A DNA stretch of 64,000 nt from assembly GCF_013170825.1 (NCBI RefSeq), contig NZ_CP033365.1, positions 3,608,001 through 3,672,000 on the forward strand, in the 5' to 3' direction. Under the pieces are notes generated by a model. It saw only the letters and a list, made by a program, of their open reading frames with translations, was not told the DNA's origin and searched no databases. Of the stretch, positions 27,230 through 39,374 are shown piece after piece (position 1 is the stretch's first letter; each line of letters begins with the position of its first letter). The translations under genes and the position numbers were made by a program. The stretch comes from Mesorhizobium sp. NZP2298. Lineage in GTDB: Bacteria > Pseudomonadota > Alphaproteobacteria > Rhizobiales > Rhizobiaceae.

Positions 27230-28044
27230 GCCTTGCCTGCCAGTGCCGCGCGCATGGCGACGATGCCGCCGACAACAATCAATGCCGGCGAGGCAAGGCC
27301 GGCGGCGGCCGCTTCCTCGGCGATGGTGGCGAGCGTGGCTACGACGGTTCGCTCCTGCGGTGTGGTCGCGGCGACGATCACCGCAGCCGGGGTCGATGGC
27401 GCCAGCCCGCCGTCGAGCAGCGCTGCCGCGATCAGCGGCAGGTTCGCCATGCCCATGTAGACGACAACCGGCTGGCCGGTGCGGGCGATCGCCGCCCAGT
27501 CGATGTCGTCGTCGGTGCCGGCGGCGTGGCCGGTCGCCAGGATCACCGCCTTGTTGATGCCGCGCATGGTGGCCGGGATGCCGGTCGCGGCCAGCGCGCT
27601 GAGGCCGGATGTCAGGCCGGGCAAAACCCGGAAGGGGATAGCTTCGCGCGCGAGCGCCAGTGCCTCTTCACCGCCACGGCCGAAAATATAGGGATCGCCG
27701 CCTTTCAGCCTGACGACGCGGCGGCCTTCGCGCGCCAGCCGCACCAGCAGGGCGGTGATGTCGTCCTGCTTCATCGAAGGCTGGCCGCCGCGTTTGCCGG
27801 CGTAGAACAGCTCGGCTGCCGATGCCACCGCCACGACATCGGGTGAGACCAGCGCATCATAGACCAGCGCATCCGCCTCGGCCAAGGCCGCCAGCACTTC
27901 CAGGGTCAGGCAGCCGGGATCCCCGGGGCCGCCGCCGGCCAGCCAGACATGGCCCGGCTCAAGCGGACGCGGCTTGAAGTTCAGCCGGGCGAGCGCCTGT
28001 TCGAGCGTGGCGTTTTCGCTCTTCTTTTTGATGCTGCCGCTCAC
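27226..28044 (-). CDS. cobA: Uroporphyrinogen-III C-methyltransferase (SUMT)
   Basis: CobA methylates uroporphyrinogen III at C2 and C7 with S-adenosylmethionine to give precorrin-2, the branch into B12 and siroheme. The 272-residue protein has the family P-loop-like start [44 protein letters not shown], the signature [22 protein letters not shown], and [20 protein letters not shown]. It is not fused to a siroheme synthase, so it serves cobalamin. It starts with GTG, overlapping the cobM stop by four bases. Confidence 0.94.
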   Translation of the reverse strand: MSGSIKKKSENATLEQALARLNFKPRPLEPGHVWLAGGGPGDPGCLTLEVLAALAEADALVYDALVSPDVVAVASAAELFYAGKRGGQPSMKQDDITALLVRLAREGRRVVRLKGGDPYIFGRGGEEALALAREAIPFRVLPGLTSGLSALAATGIPATMRGINKAVILATGHAAGTDDDIDWAAIARTGQPVVVYMGMANLPLIAAALLDGGLAPSTPAAVIVAATTPQERTVVATLATIAEEAAAAGLASPALIVVGGIVAMRAALAGKA

Positions 28045-28805
28045 AATCCGTCCCGTCCGCGAAAACGCCGCTGATAGTGGGCGTCGTACAATGCACTCTC
28101 GCCAAACCCTTCCGCCGCCAGCGAGCGGCCGACGAAGATGATCGCCGTGCGCTCCATCGGATCGGCGGCCAGCTGCGCCTCGATCGTTTCCAGCGTTCCC
28201 GTCAGCACGCGCTCATCTGGCCACGAGGCACGGAAGACGATCGCCACCGGACAATCGCCGCCATAGTGCGGCGTCAGTTCGGCGACGACACGGTCGATGG
28301 CGTGAATGGCAAGATGGATGGCCAGCGTGGCGCCGGTGCGGCCGAAGCCGGCCAGCGTTTCGCCGGGCGGCATTTTTGAGGCGCGGCCGGAGATGCGGGT
28401 CAGCACCAGGCTTTGCGCCACTTCGGGAATGGTCAGCTCGCGCCGCAGCGCCGCGGCGGCTGCGGCGAAGGAGGGAACGCCCGGCGTCAGCGTGTAAGGG
28501 ATGCCGTGTTTTTCCAGCCGGCGGATCTGCTCGGCCACCGCACTCCAAACCGACAAGTCGCCGGAATGCAGCCGCGCTACATCATGACCAGCCTTGTGGG
28601 CCTCGACATAGGCGGCCTCTATCTCGTCGAGCGACATTGGCGCGGTGTCGATCAGTTTGGTCCCGGGTGTGCAGTGCTGCAGCAATTCGGGTGCGACGAT
28701 GGAGCCGGCGTGAAGGCAGACCGGACAGCTTGCCAGGAGCCTGGCGCCGCGCAGCGTGATGAGGTCGGCCGCGCCGGGACCGGCACCGATGAAATGAACG
28801 GTCAT
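28041..28805 (-). CDS. cobM: Precorrin-4 C11-methyltransferase
   Basis: CobM methylates precorrin-4 at C11 to precorrin-5. The 254 residues include the tetrapyrrole methylase start [57 protein letters not shown] and [22 protein letters not shown], all typical of CobM/CbiF. It overlaps cobE upstream and cobA downstream by four bases each. High confidence among the methylases because of the CLHAGS and HSGD motifs. Confidence 0.94.
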   Translation of the reverse strand: MTVHFIGAGPGAADLITLRGARLLASCPVCLHAGSIVAPELLQHCTPGTKLIDTAPMSLDEIEAAYVEAHKAGHDVARLHSGDLSVWSAVAEQIRRLEKHGIPYTLTPGVPSFAAAAAALRRELTIPEVAQSLVLTRISGRASKMPPGETLAGFGRTGATLAIHLAIHAIDRVVAELTPHYGGDCPVAIVFRASWPDERVLTGTLETIEAQLAADPMERTAIIFVGRSLAAEGFGESALYDAHYQRRFRGRDGL

Positions 28806-29188
28806 GGCGCGTCTCCGCTGATGGCGATGGCGCAGGTGACCGGGCCAAGCACGGTGCGAGGGCCAAGCAGTTTTGCGCCGGCTCCGGCAACGGCAAGGGC
28901 TGCCGCTTCGGAAACGGAGGGCGTGCCGGCGAGTTCCTGCGAGAGGCTGGAATGGCTGAGCGTGCCTGGCGAGGCGGCTTGAAGCGCTGCGTCATCGACG
29001 ATGACAACCGGGAGGTTCAGCGCGCGGCCAGCGCCAGCGATCGCGTCTTCATCCTTCTTGAACGCTGCGGTGGCCAGTGCCGAGAGCGCCGTCATTGCCA
29101 GCCCGTGCGCTTCAAGCGCGGTTTCAATCGCGGCAAGCACGTCTTCGACGCCAACGCCTTTGCGGCTGCCGATGCCCGCGACCATCAT
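28802..29188 (-). CDS. cobE: Cobalamin biosynthesis protein CobE (CbiG C-terminal-like)
   Basis: The 128-residue protein is the CobE/CbiG C-terminal domain: [19 protein letters not shown] at the start, a central lysine in [14 protein letters not shown], then [19 protein letters not shown] and [20 protein letters not shown]. In aerobic organisms CobE is small and is thought to bind a precorrin intermediate around the ring-contraction and methylation steps. The start is placed at 29188, where ATGA overlaps the cobL stop exactly like the other junctions of this operon; a further ATG at 29206 would extend into cobL. Confidence 0.88.
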   Translation of the reverse strand: MMVAGIGSRKGVGVEDVLAAIETALEAHGLAMTALSALATAAFKKDEDAIAGAGRALNLPVVIVDDAALQAASPGTLSHSSLSQELAGTPSVSEAAALAVAGAGAKLLGPRTVLGPVTCAIAISGDAP

Positions 29189-30411
29189 GGCTTCACCCAG
29201 TTCCATTGCGTGACCGGCATTGCCGGCCGCCAGGCCTGCATCGAACCGACCGGCGAGGCGCGCGAAATGTCTATCCGGGTAAGATCGCCGCCCAGTTTCA
29301 GGTGCTGGGCGAGAAGCAGCGTTTCCATTTCCAGCGTCACCGCATTGGCGACGAGACGGCCACCTGGGCGCAGCGCCTTGATGGCGGTGTTCAAGACACC
29401 GGTGTCGCTGCCGCCGCCGCCGATGAAGATAGCGTCCGGCGTCTCCAGCCCGGCAAGCGCCCTTGGCGCGTTGCCTTCCACCACCACAAGGCCCGGAACG
29501 CCGCAGGCGGCGGCATTGCGGTGGATGCGAGCGGCGCGGCTCGGGTCGGCCTCGATGGCAATGGCGCGCATCAAGGGGTGGGCGAGCATCCACTCGATGC
29601 CGATCGAGCCTGAGCCGGCGCCGATGTCCCACAGCAACTCGCCGCGCCTGGGCGCCAGCGTCGACAAGGTGACAGCGCGGATTTCGCGCTTGGTGATCTG
29701 GCCGTCATGGTCGAACAGATGATCGGCAAGGCCAACCGTGAGCGGCAGCACACGGCCTTGCGGGTTCGAATCAATTTCGATGGCCAGCACGTTGAGCGGA
29801 TTGATGTTTTCGAGGTCAAAGGCATCGGCGCGTGCCATGTGCTGTTTCTCGTTCGGTCCGCCCAAAGCCTCCAGGACCGTCAGCCGCGATGCGCCGAAAT
29901 CGAGTTCTGTGAGCAGGCGGGCAATTGCCGCCGGCGCGTTGCCGTCCGACGTCAGTGCCAGGATGCGTGCATTGGGCTGCAGCAGCGGCCGGATCAGGTC
30001 GAGCGGCCGGCCATGCAGCGAGACGGTCTCGATATCCTGCAGTGCCCAGCCAAGGCGGGCGGCGGCCAGCGAGACGGCCGACGGCGCTGGGATGACATGC
30101 ATCTCCCGCAGCTCGACCTTGCGGGCGAGGGTGGCACCGACCCCGTGGAAAAAAGGATCGCCGGAGGCGAGCACGCAGACTTTGCGGCCCACCAGCGCCA
30201 GCACGTCAGCCATCCCGGCATCGAAGGGCACCGGCCAGGGGCGCGGCTCGCCCTTGGCGAAGGATGCGACCAGCGCCAGATGCCGCTTGCCGCCGAAGAT
30301 GAATTCCGCCTTGGCAATCCGCTGCTTGGCCTCGTCGCCGAGACCCGCTAAACCGTCCTCGCCGATGCCGATGATTGTAAGCCATTTTGGCGTTGGCTGT
30401 TGTTTTGACAT
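29185..30411 (-). CDS. cobL: Precorrin-6Y C5,15-methyltransferase (decarboxylating)
   Basis: CobL methylates C5 and C15 of precorrin-6Y and removes the C12 acetate carboxyl. The 408-residue protein is a fusion: an N-terminal CbiE-like tetrapyrrole methylase (WLTIIGIGEDGLAGL, VLASGDPFFHGVG, PAPSAVSLAAARLGW) and a C-terminal CbiT-like Rossmann methylase with the SAM motif LLWDIGAGSGSIGIEWML. The ATG at 30411 begins the conserved domain; a longer frame to 30651 would be translated from a repeat element and across cobK. It is the first gene of the minus-strand operon down to cobT. Confidence 0.94.
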   Translation of the reverse strand: MSKQQPTPKWLTIIGIGEDGLAGLGDEAKQRIAKAEFIFGGKRHLALVASFAKGEPRPWPVPFDAGMADVLALVGRKVCVLASGDPFFHGVGATLARKVELREMHVIPAPSAVSLAAARLGWALQDIETVSLHGRPLDLIRPLLQPNARILALTSDGNAPAAIARLLTELDFGASRLTVLEALGGPNEKQHMARADAFDLENINPLNVLAIEIDSNPQGRVLPLTVGLADHLFDHDGQITKREIRAVTLSTLAPRRGELLWDIGAGSGSIGIEWMLAHPLMRAIAIEADPSRAARIHRNAAACGVPGLVVVEGNAPRALAGLETPDAIFIGGGGSDTGVLNTAIKALRPGGRLVANAVTLEMETLLLAQHLKLGGDLTRIDISRASPVGSMQAWRPAMPVTQWNWVKP

Positions 30412-30420
30412 GTCGCGCCG

Positions 30421-30536
30421 CCCCTCATCCGCCTGCCGGCACCTTCTCCCCGTATAGTGACGGGGAGAAGGGAGTAGTTCCGACGCTGACGCCTCCCTCT
30501 CCCCGTTCTTCACGGGGAGAGGGTAAGGGTGAGGGG
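30421..30536. repeat. Nested palindromic rhizobial intergenic repeat between cobL and cobK
   Basis: Outer arms CCCCTCA (30421-30427) and TGAGGGG (30530-30536) enclose two perfect 12-base hairpins: CCTTCTCCCCGT (30442-30453) with its complement at 30460-30471, and CCCTCTCCCCGT (30495-30506) with its complement at 30512-30523. It fills nearly the whole divergent gap between cobL and cobK. It has the look of RIME-type elements of Hyphomicrobiales, and shares the CTGCCGG..CTCCCC core with the element inside cobG. It leaves little room for a promoter. Confidence 0.75.
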
Positions 30537-30565
30537 CAGCGCCGACGCTGTTCGATATGGTGCCC

Positions 30566-31345
30566 ATGAAGAAGATTCTGATCCTCGGCGGCACCAGCGA
30601 AGCCCGGCAACTGGCGGGAAAGCTGGCCGCGCGTGCCGATATGTCGCTCACCTTGTCGCTGGCCGGTCGTACCGAAAGCCCGGTCGCGCAGGGCGTGCCG
30701 GTGCGCAGCGGCGGCTTTGGCGGCGCCGATGGTCTGGCCGCCTACCTCAAGGAGACCAGCACCGACCTGCTGATCGATGCCACGCATCCCTATGCGGCGC
30801 GAATCTCCGCCAATGCCGCGCAAGCGGCGCGAGCGACCGGCGTGCCGATCTTCGCTCTGCGCCGTCCGGGCTGGGAGCCTATTGAAGGCGACCACTGGAC
30901 TGATGTCGATAGCGTCACCGATGCCGTGCATGCGCTTGGATCGGCACCGCGCCGCGTCTTCCTGGCGCTTGGCCGACAGGAGGTCGCGGCCTTCGAAGCC
31001 GCGCCCCAGCACCATTACCTCATCCGCAGCGTCGATCCGGTCGAGCCGAAGCTCGCCGTGCCCGACGCTGACTACCTGCTGGCGCGCGGTCCGTTCCGCG
31101 AAGCTGACGAGCGTGTGCTGCTGGAAAGACACAGCATCGATGTTGTCGTGTCCAAGAACAGCGGTGGCGCCGCCACTTACGGCAAGATTGCCGCAGCGCG
31201 GGCGCTTGGTGTCGAGGTGATCATGGTCCGCAGGCCGATGTTGCCGGAGGTGCCTTCGGCTGAAACCGTCGAAGCGCTGGCCGCGATTGTCAACCAATTT
31301 GGGGCCGATCATTTTGTCGAACCCGATGCCGAACGCGGCGTGTAG
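30566..31345 (+). CDS. cobK: Precorrin-6A reductase
   Basis: CobK reduces precorrin-6A to dihydro-precorrin-6X (6Y) with NADPH. The 259 residues have ILILGGTSEARQLAGKLA at the N-terminus, DLLIDATHPYAARISANA with the conserved THPYA motif, RVFLALGRQEV and VVVSKNSGGAATYGKIAAAR near the C-terminus. It is the only cob gene on the plus strand, divergent from cobL and convergent with cobJ. Its last 37 bases overlap the 3' end of cobJ on the other strand. The ATG at 30566 is preferred over one nine bases earlier because the Rossmann start MKKILIL begins there. Confidence 0.94.
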   Translation: MKKILILGGTSEARQLAGKLAARADMSLTLSLAGRTESPVAQGVPVRSGGFGGADGLAAYLKETSTDLLIDATHPYAARISANAAQAARATGVPIFALRRPGWEPIEGDHWTDVDSVTDAVHALGSAPRRVFLALGRQEVAAFEAAPQHHYLIRSVDPVEPKLAVPDADYLLARGPFREADERVLLERHSIDVVVSKNSGGAATYGKIAAARALGVEVIMVRRPMLPEVPSAETVEALAAIVNQFGADHFVEPDAERGV

Positions 31346-32073
31346 ACCAGCGCCGGCTTGTCTGCGCGCTTGATGATCCGGGTTTCCGGCGACCCGATGA
31401 TGATGCAGGTCGCCATGTCGGCCTTTTGCGCGTCGACGTCGGCCAACAGATAAACCTCGATGCGCTCGTCCGGACGGCCGGCGGCGCGGCCGAAGATGAC
31501 CGGCGTGGTGCCGGGCAGGATCGCGGTCAGGCATTCGAAGGCGCGGCCAAGCTGCCAGGGGCGTGCCTTGCTGATGGGGTTGTAGAGCGCGATGACGAAA
31601 CCGGCGCCGGCCGCCGCCAGCAGGCGCAGTTCGATCAGTTCCCACGGCTTCAGATTGTCGGACAGCGAGATGGCGCAGAAATCATGGCCGAGCGGGGCGC
31701 CGATGCGGGCGGCGACCGCCAGCATGGCGGTGACGCCGGGCACCACGGCAACGTCGACAGCCCGCCATTCAGCCGGGCCGGCCTCGATCGCCTCGCAAAC
31801 CGCGGCTGCCATGGCAAAGACGCCGGGATCGCCGCCGGAGACGACGGCGACCTCATGGCCCTCGGCGGCCTTGATCAAGGCGTCCTTGGAGCGGGCGAGT
31901 TCCTCGCGGTTGTCGGAGGCAACGCGAGTCTGGTCCGGGCGCAGGTCCAGCCGGTCGAGATAGGGCTTGTAGCCATAGAAGAACTTTGCCTCGGCCACGG
32001 CGCGGCTTGCTTGCGGCGTGACCTGATCGGCATTGCCGGGTCCAAGGCCGATGACGGTGAGACGGCCGCTCAT
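31309..32073 (-). CDS. cobJ: Precorrin-3B C17-methyltransferase
   Basis: CobJ methylates precorrin-3B at C17 and drives ring contraction to precorrin-4. The 254 residues show the methylase start LTVIGLGPGNADQVTPQA, the CobJ signature FFYGYKPYLDRL, VAVVSGGDPGVFAMAAAV, VVPGVTAMLAVAARIGAPLG and the CbiH/CobJ block DFCAISLSDNLKPW followed by FVIALYNPISKARPW. It is the last gene of the riboswitch-led operon, overlapping cobI by four bases. Confidence 0.95.
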   Translation of the reverse strand: MSGRLTVIGLGPGNADQVTPQASRAVAEAKFFYGYKPYLDRLDLRPDQTRVASDNREELARSKDALIKAAEGHEVAVVSGGDPGVFAMAAAVCEAIEAGPAEWRAVDVAVVPGVTAMLAVAARIGAPLGHDFCAISLSDNLKPWELIELRLLAAAGAGFVIALYNPISKARPWQLGRAFECLTAILPGTTPVIFGRAAGRPDERIEVYLLADVDAQKADMATCIIIGSPETRIIKRADKPALVYTPRSASGSTK

Positions 32074-32828
32074 GCCTGTGCCCCCAGTGCCCCTGACCGG
32101 CCGGACCAGCCGGCGACCAGCACGATGGCGAAATAGGGGGCCTTGTCGTCCTGCTTGTCGGCGAGCTTCATCGAGACGCTGCCGGCCATGGTGCCGCGCT
32201 CGACATAGACGGCGCGCGTCAGCTTGCCTGTGGCTTCGAGCGCCCGCCTGATCTTGGGCAGGTTGCGGCCGACCTTCATGATAACGGCGGCATCGGTGTC
32301 GGCGAGGCGACGCGTCAGTTCGAACTCGCTCATCGTGCCGGGCAAAACCGTCAGCACGTCATCGCCCTGGACGATCGGCACACCGGTCTGCGACCAGCAG
32401 CCGGACATTGCGGTGACGCCGGGGATGACTTCCGTGGGGAAGCGATGAGCAAGGCGCACATGCAGATGCATGTAGGAGCCGTAGAACAGCGGGTCGCCCT
32501 CGGACAGGACGGCTACCATCCTGCCGGCTTCGAGGTGTTCTGCGACCTTTTCGGCCGACTCCTCGTAGAAACCGGTGATCTGCGAGCGGTAATCGTCGTG
32601 ATTCTTGTCGATTTCGGTGGTCACGGGATAGAGCAGCGGCAGTTCCAGCATGTCCGGCCGGAAGCGCGCTTCGACGATGGCGCGCGCGTTGCTGTTGTTG
32701 CCGCGCTTGGCGAAATAGGCGACGACATCGGCCTCGGCCAAGGCCCGCGCGGCCTTCAGCGTCAACAATTCTGGATCGCCGGGACCGGTGCCGACGCCGA
32801 CAAGTCGGCCTTTGGGGAGCGCGTTCAC
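32070..32828 (-). CDS. cobI: Precorrin-2 C20-methyltransferase
   Basis: CobI methylates precorrin-2 at C20 to precorrin-3A. The 252 residues include LVGVGTGPGDPELLTLKAARAL, AYFAKRGNNSNARAIVEA, VAVLSEGDPLFYGSYMHLH, VIPGVTAMSGCWSQTGVPI and VMKVGRNLPKIRRAL, all typical. The start is GTG at 32828, whose GTGA overlaps the cobH stop like the neighbouring junctions; a longer frame upstream is the shadow of cobH. Confidence 0.94.
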   Translation of the reverse strand: MNALPKGRLVGVGTGPGDPELLTLKAARALAEADVVAYFAKRGNNSNARAIVEARFRPDMLELPLLYPVTTEIDKNHDDYRSQITGFYEESAEKVAEHLEAGRMVAVLSEGDPLFYGSYMHLHVRLAHRFPTEVIPGVTAMSGCWSQTGVPIVQGDDVLTVLPGTMSEFELTRRLADTDAAVIMKVGRNLPKIRRALEATGKLTRAVYVERGTMAGSVSMKLADKQDDKAPYFAIVLVAGWSGRSGALGAQA

Positions 32829-33463
32829 AGGCCGGGCCTCGCCAATGAATTGAGCGCGGCGGCGGTCATGGCGCTGCCGCCAAGTCGGCCACGCACAATG
32901 GCATAAGGCACGCCATAGGAATTCTCGGCCAACGCATCCTTGGATTCGGCAGCACCGACGAAGCCGACTGGCATGCCGATGATGGCCGCCGGCTTCGGCG
33001 CGCCGTCGCGCAATTTTTCCAGCAGGTAGAAAAGTGCTGTCGGCGCATTGCCGATGGCGACCACCGAACCGGCCATGCGCTCGCCCCACAGGTCGATCGC
33101 GGCGGCCGAACGGGTGTTGCCGATCGCCTTGGCGATGTCGTGCGTGCGCGGATCGCGCAAGGTGCAGATCACCTCGTTGCCGGCCGGCAGACGAGCGCGG
33201 GTGACCCCATGCGCAACCATTTCGGCATCGCAGAAGATCGGCGCGCCGGCAGCGAGTGCCTTGCGTGCGGCTGTGACGAAATCAGGCGAGAAAACAAAAT
33301 GGCTTGATGCTTCGACCTGGCCGCAGGCATGAATCATGCGGATGGCGACATCGGACTCGGCGTCCGAGAAGCGCTTGAGGTCGGCCTCGGCGCGGATAAT
33401 GGCGAAGGAGCGCTCATAGATCGCCGTGCCGTCGTGGATGTAGTCGTAGGCGGCCATGCTCAT
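32825..33463 (-). CDS. cobH: Precorrin-8X methylmutase
   Basis: CobH moves the methyl group from C11 to C12, giving hydrogenobyrinic acid. The 212-residue protein has YERSFAIIRAEADL, the catalytic histidine in RMIHACGQVEASSHFVFSP, GAPIFCDAEMVAHGV, SVVAIGNAPTALFYLLE and IGMPVGFVGAAESK, all family hallmarks. It lies between cobG and cobI with four-base overlaps on both sides. High confidence. Confidence 0.96.
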   Translation of the reverse strand: MSMAAYDYIHDGTAIYERSFAIIRAEADLKRFSDAESDVAIRMIHACGQVEASSHFVFSPDFVTAARKALAAGAPIFCDAEMVAHGVTRARLPAGNEVICTLRDPRTHDIAKAIGNTRSAAAIDLWGERMAGSVVAIGNAPTALFYLLEKLRDGAPKPAAIIGMPVGFVGAAESKDALAENSYGVPYAIVRGRLGGSAMTAAALNSLARPGL

Positions 33464-34961
33464 TTCCGGTTTTTAGTTTGGGCCTGTCGGTAAGTCTCGG
33501 CGATTGCCGCCGCCCCGAGCCTTGTCAGGCAAGCGGCGGCGGTTTCGCCTCGATATCGTGTGCTGCGGATCGTCGCCGCGACGCGACTGAAGCCGCGCGC
33601 GGCGTCATAGCCCGGCCTGTAGCCGGCAGGAAGAGCCTTTGCCGTCGCGTTCACGACAAGTCCGGCTCCATTTTCGCCGCCGACGATTGTGAGCGCCGCC
33701 GGACCGGGATGCGCGCAGCCCTTGGCGCAGCCGGAAATATGCAGGGTGAAGTCGAGAATGTCTGCGTTTTCGGTGGCGATCGTCTCGGCGATGTCACGCG
33801 TGGCGATGCGGCCGGAGGCGCAGGCCGGCGTGCCGGGGCAGGCGGCGATGCGGGTGCGCGGATCGGTGGGAGAGGTGACGAAGCCGAGGGCGGCGGCTGT
33901 TTGCTGGAGGCTTGTGCAAGCGACGTCCGGCTGATCAACGAAGAGCAAGGCGCGGCCCGGGGCGAGGCGGATTTCGGTGGTGCCAAGGGCGAGGGCGCTT
34001 TGCGCGAGGCTGATGATCTTGTCCGCCGGCATGCTGCCATAGGGGAGGCCGATGCCGAGAGTGAAAGTACCATCGGCCAAGGGGAAAAGGCCGATAGGTT
34101 TGGGCGAGGCGCCCCCCTCTGTCCTGCCGGACATCTCCCCCACTAGGGGGGAGATTGGCAGCCCTGCCGGCGGCGCTGCTCTTGCGAAGGCGGAGGTGGG
34201 CTCAGCTGTTTCGGCGTTGGAAATTGGCGAAGGCGAGCGTGAATGAGCAATCTCCCCTCTTGTGGGGGAGATGTCCTGCAAGACAGAGGGGGGCGCCACA
34301 GAATGCCAGCCTGCGAGAGATATTAATTGCCTCTCCGACAAATCCCTCGCATGCGCTTCGCGGCCCTTTTCAGCGACCATCCTGAGCGTAGCGACGGCTA
34401 TGTCTCTAGCGGCATCCGCATCGACTGTTGCCAGCACCTTCGCGTTTCGGCCGTCACCGGCAACCGATACGCTCCAGACGATGACGTTGTCGGCTCGCTC
34501 CGCCTTCAGCCGCACGTCGGCCGTCACCGCATCCATCGTCAGTTGCCCGCCGCCGTCGACAACCACCGACACCTTCGGCCCCAGCCTTGGCGCCAGCCCG
34601 GCCTCTTCAATCGCCATCCTGATCCGCTCTGCCAGCGGTCGCGGATCGGCGATCTCCTGCGGATCGATGCCCGCCAGCGGTCCTGTCTCCACCGGCACGC
34701 CGGTCCGCACCGCAATGCCCAGCGCATCGACCTCCGCTGCCAGCAATGCTGCGCTCTCCGCTGTCAGCCCACGTATCTGCAGACTGCCGCGCGCCGTCAC
34801 TTCCATGACGCCGTTGCCATGCCGCTGGGCAGATTCAGCCAACTCGATCAAAAGCTTCGGCGTCAGGGCTCCAGCAACCGGGTTGAGCCGCACTAGGAGC
34901 CCATCGCCGGTCTGCATCGGGGCCGACAGGGCCGGACACGCGCCACGGCGCGAGAAGGCGT

Positions 34962-34965
<4 letters not shown>
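33460..34965 (-). CDS. cobG: Precorrin-3B synthase, with an in-frame palindromic repeat insertion
   Basis: CobG is the oxygen-dependent monooxygenase that hydroxylates precorrin-3A at C20 and marks the aerobic pathway. The 501-residue protein has two nitrite/sulfite-reductase-like halves. Half one runs from RRGACPALSAPMQTGDGLLV; half two begins near LFPLADGTFTLGIGLPYG and holds the [4Fe-4S]/siroheme-type cysteines in CPGTPACASGR and LHISGCAKGCAHPGPAAL. Residues about 223-286 are encoded by a 190-bp palindromic repeat (34108-34297) and have low-complexity Pro/Ser/Ala/Glu character unlike the rest. They fall in the linker between the halves, so activity may be kept. Without them the length, about 437, is close to the classical enzyme. 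The ATG at 34965 overlaps the cobN stop by four bases. Confidence 0.92.
34108..34297. repeat. 190-bp inverted-repeat element inserted in frame in cobG
   Basis: Two 50-base arms (34108-34157 and 34248-34297) are inverted copies matching at 46 of 50 positions. They begin with GGCGCCCCCCTCTG and each contains an internal hairpin of the type ATCTCCCC/GGGGAGAT. A 90-base centre separates them. Both strands read as open frames with nearly the same peptide, APPSVLPDISPTRGEI on plus and APPSVLQDISPTRGEI on minus. The minus-strand frame is continuous with cobG. This resembles the protein-invading palindromic elements of Rickettsia in principle, and Mesorhizobium interspersed repeats in sequence style. 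Confidence 0.85.
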
Positions 34966-38300
<3,335 letters not shown>

Positions 38301-38319
38301 CGCGGCTCGTGTCTGAAAA

Positions 38320-39372
38320 TCAGCCGGCGAGTATACGCTCGATTGCCGGGCGGTTCAGCCCCTTGAGGCCGATGACGACCAGGCGCGAACGGCGGTCGTC
38401 CTCGGCCGTCCAGGCGCGGTCATAGTAGTGATTGACGCGCGGGCCGACGGCCTGCAGCAGGAGCCGCATCGGCTTGCCGCCGACCTCGACGAAGCCTTTC
38501 ACACGCAGCACGTTTTCCTGTTCGGCGGCGGCCGCGACGCGCTTTGCCAACTCGTCCGGATTGGCGATCGAGGGGATGTCGACGATGAAGGTATCGAAGT
38601 CGTCATGCTCGTGGTCGAAAGCGCCGTCATGATGCGACTTGCGGTTTTCGATATCGTTCTCGACAGCGAGACCGAGGCCGAGCAGCACCGAGGGGTCGAC
38701 CTTGCCATGCGAGGTCGGCACGATCTTCACGGCGCGGGCGGAATGTTCGTTGATGATGGCGTTGGCGCGGGCCGAACCGGCGGCGTCCATCAGGTCGCTC
38801 TTCGACAGGATGATCAGATCCGCGCAAGCGATCTGATCCTCGAACACTTCCTCGACCGGGTCGTCATGGTCGAGGCTCTCATCCCCGGCGCGCTGCGCTT
38901 GCAAGGCGTCCATGTCGTTGGCGACGCGGCCTTCGGCCAATGCGGGGCCGTCGACCACGGCGATGACGCCGTCGACCGTCACGCGGCTCTTCACCGTCGG
39001 CCACTGGAACGCCTGGACCAGCGGCTTGGGCAGAGCGAGGCCCGAGGTTTCGATCAGGATGTGGTCGACCTTCGGCGTCAGCGACAGGATCTGGTCCAGC
39101 GCTGGCACGAAATCGTCTGCCACGGTGCAGCAGATGCAGCCATTGGCCAGTTCGACGATGTTCTCCTCCGGGCAGGTGTCGATGCCGCAGCCCTTCAAAA
39201 TCTCGCCGTCGATGCCGATGTCGCCGAACTCGTTGACGATGATGGCAATACGCTTGCCGCCGGCGTTTTCCAGGAGATGGCGGACCAGCGTCGTCTTGCC
39301 GGCGCCGAGGAAGCCGGTGACGACGGTGCAGGGGACGCGGGAGAGATTGCCGGTCGAATTTGGGGCGCTCAT
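38320..39372 (-). CDS. cobW: CobW GTPase (cobalamin biosynthesis metallochaperone)
   Basis: CobW is a G3E-family P-loop GTPase that supplies cobalt to the CobN chelatase. The 350 residues show Walker A TGFLGAGKTTLVRHLL, IVNEFGDIGIDGEIL with the switch region, the metal-binding CxCC in LANGCICCTV, LIETSGLALPKPLVQAF, a GTP-specificity SKSD motif, and a histidine/acid-rich insertion (KSHHDGAFDHEHDDFD) that may bind metal. The C-terminal CobW_C domain follows. The ATG at 39372 comes two bases after the DUF1636 stop; together they head the riboswitch operon. Confidence 0.95.
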   Translation of the reverse strand: MSAPNSTGNLSRVPCTVVTGFLGAGKTTLVRHLLENAGGKRIAIIVNEFGDIGIDGEILKGCGIDTCPEENIVELANGCICCTVADDFVPALDQILSLTPKVDHILIETSGLALPKPLVQAFQWPTVKSRVTVDGVIAVVDGPALAEGRVANDMDALQAQRAGDESLDHDDPVEEVFEDQIACADLIILSKSDLMDAAGSARANAIINEHSARAVKIVPTSHGKVDPSVLLGLGLAVENDIENRKSHHDGAFDHEHDDFDTFIVDIPSIANPDELAKRVAAAAEQENVLRVKGFVEVGGKPMRLLLQAVGPRVNHYYDRAWTAEDDRRSRLVVIGLKGLNRPAIERILAG

Positions 39373-39374
39373 GA

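Noticed and set aside
30412..30565. Second cobalamin riboswitch upstream of cobL or cobK
   Set aside because: The gap has strong hairpins but no B12 box or GCCACTG core on either strand.
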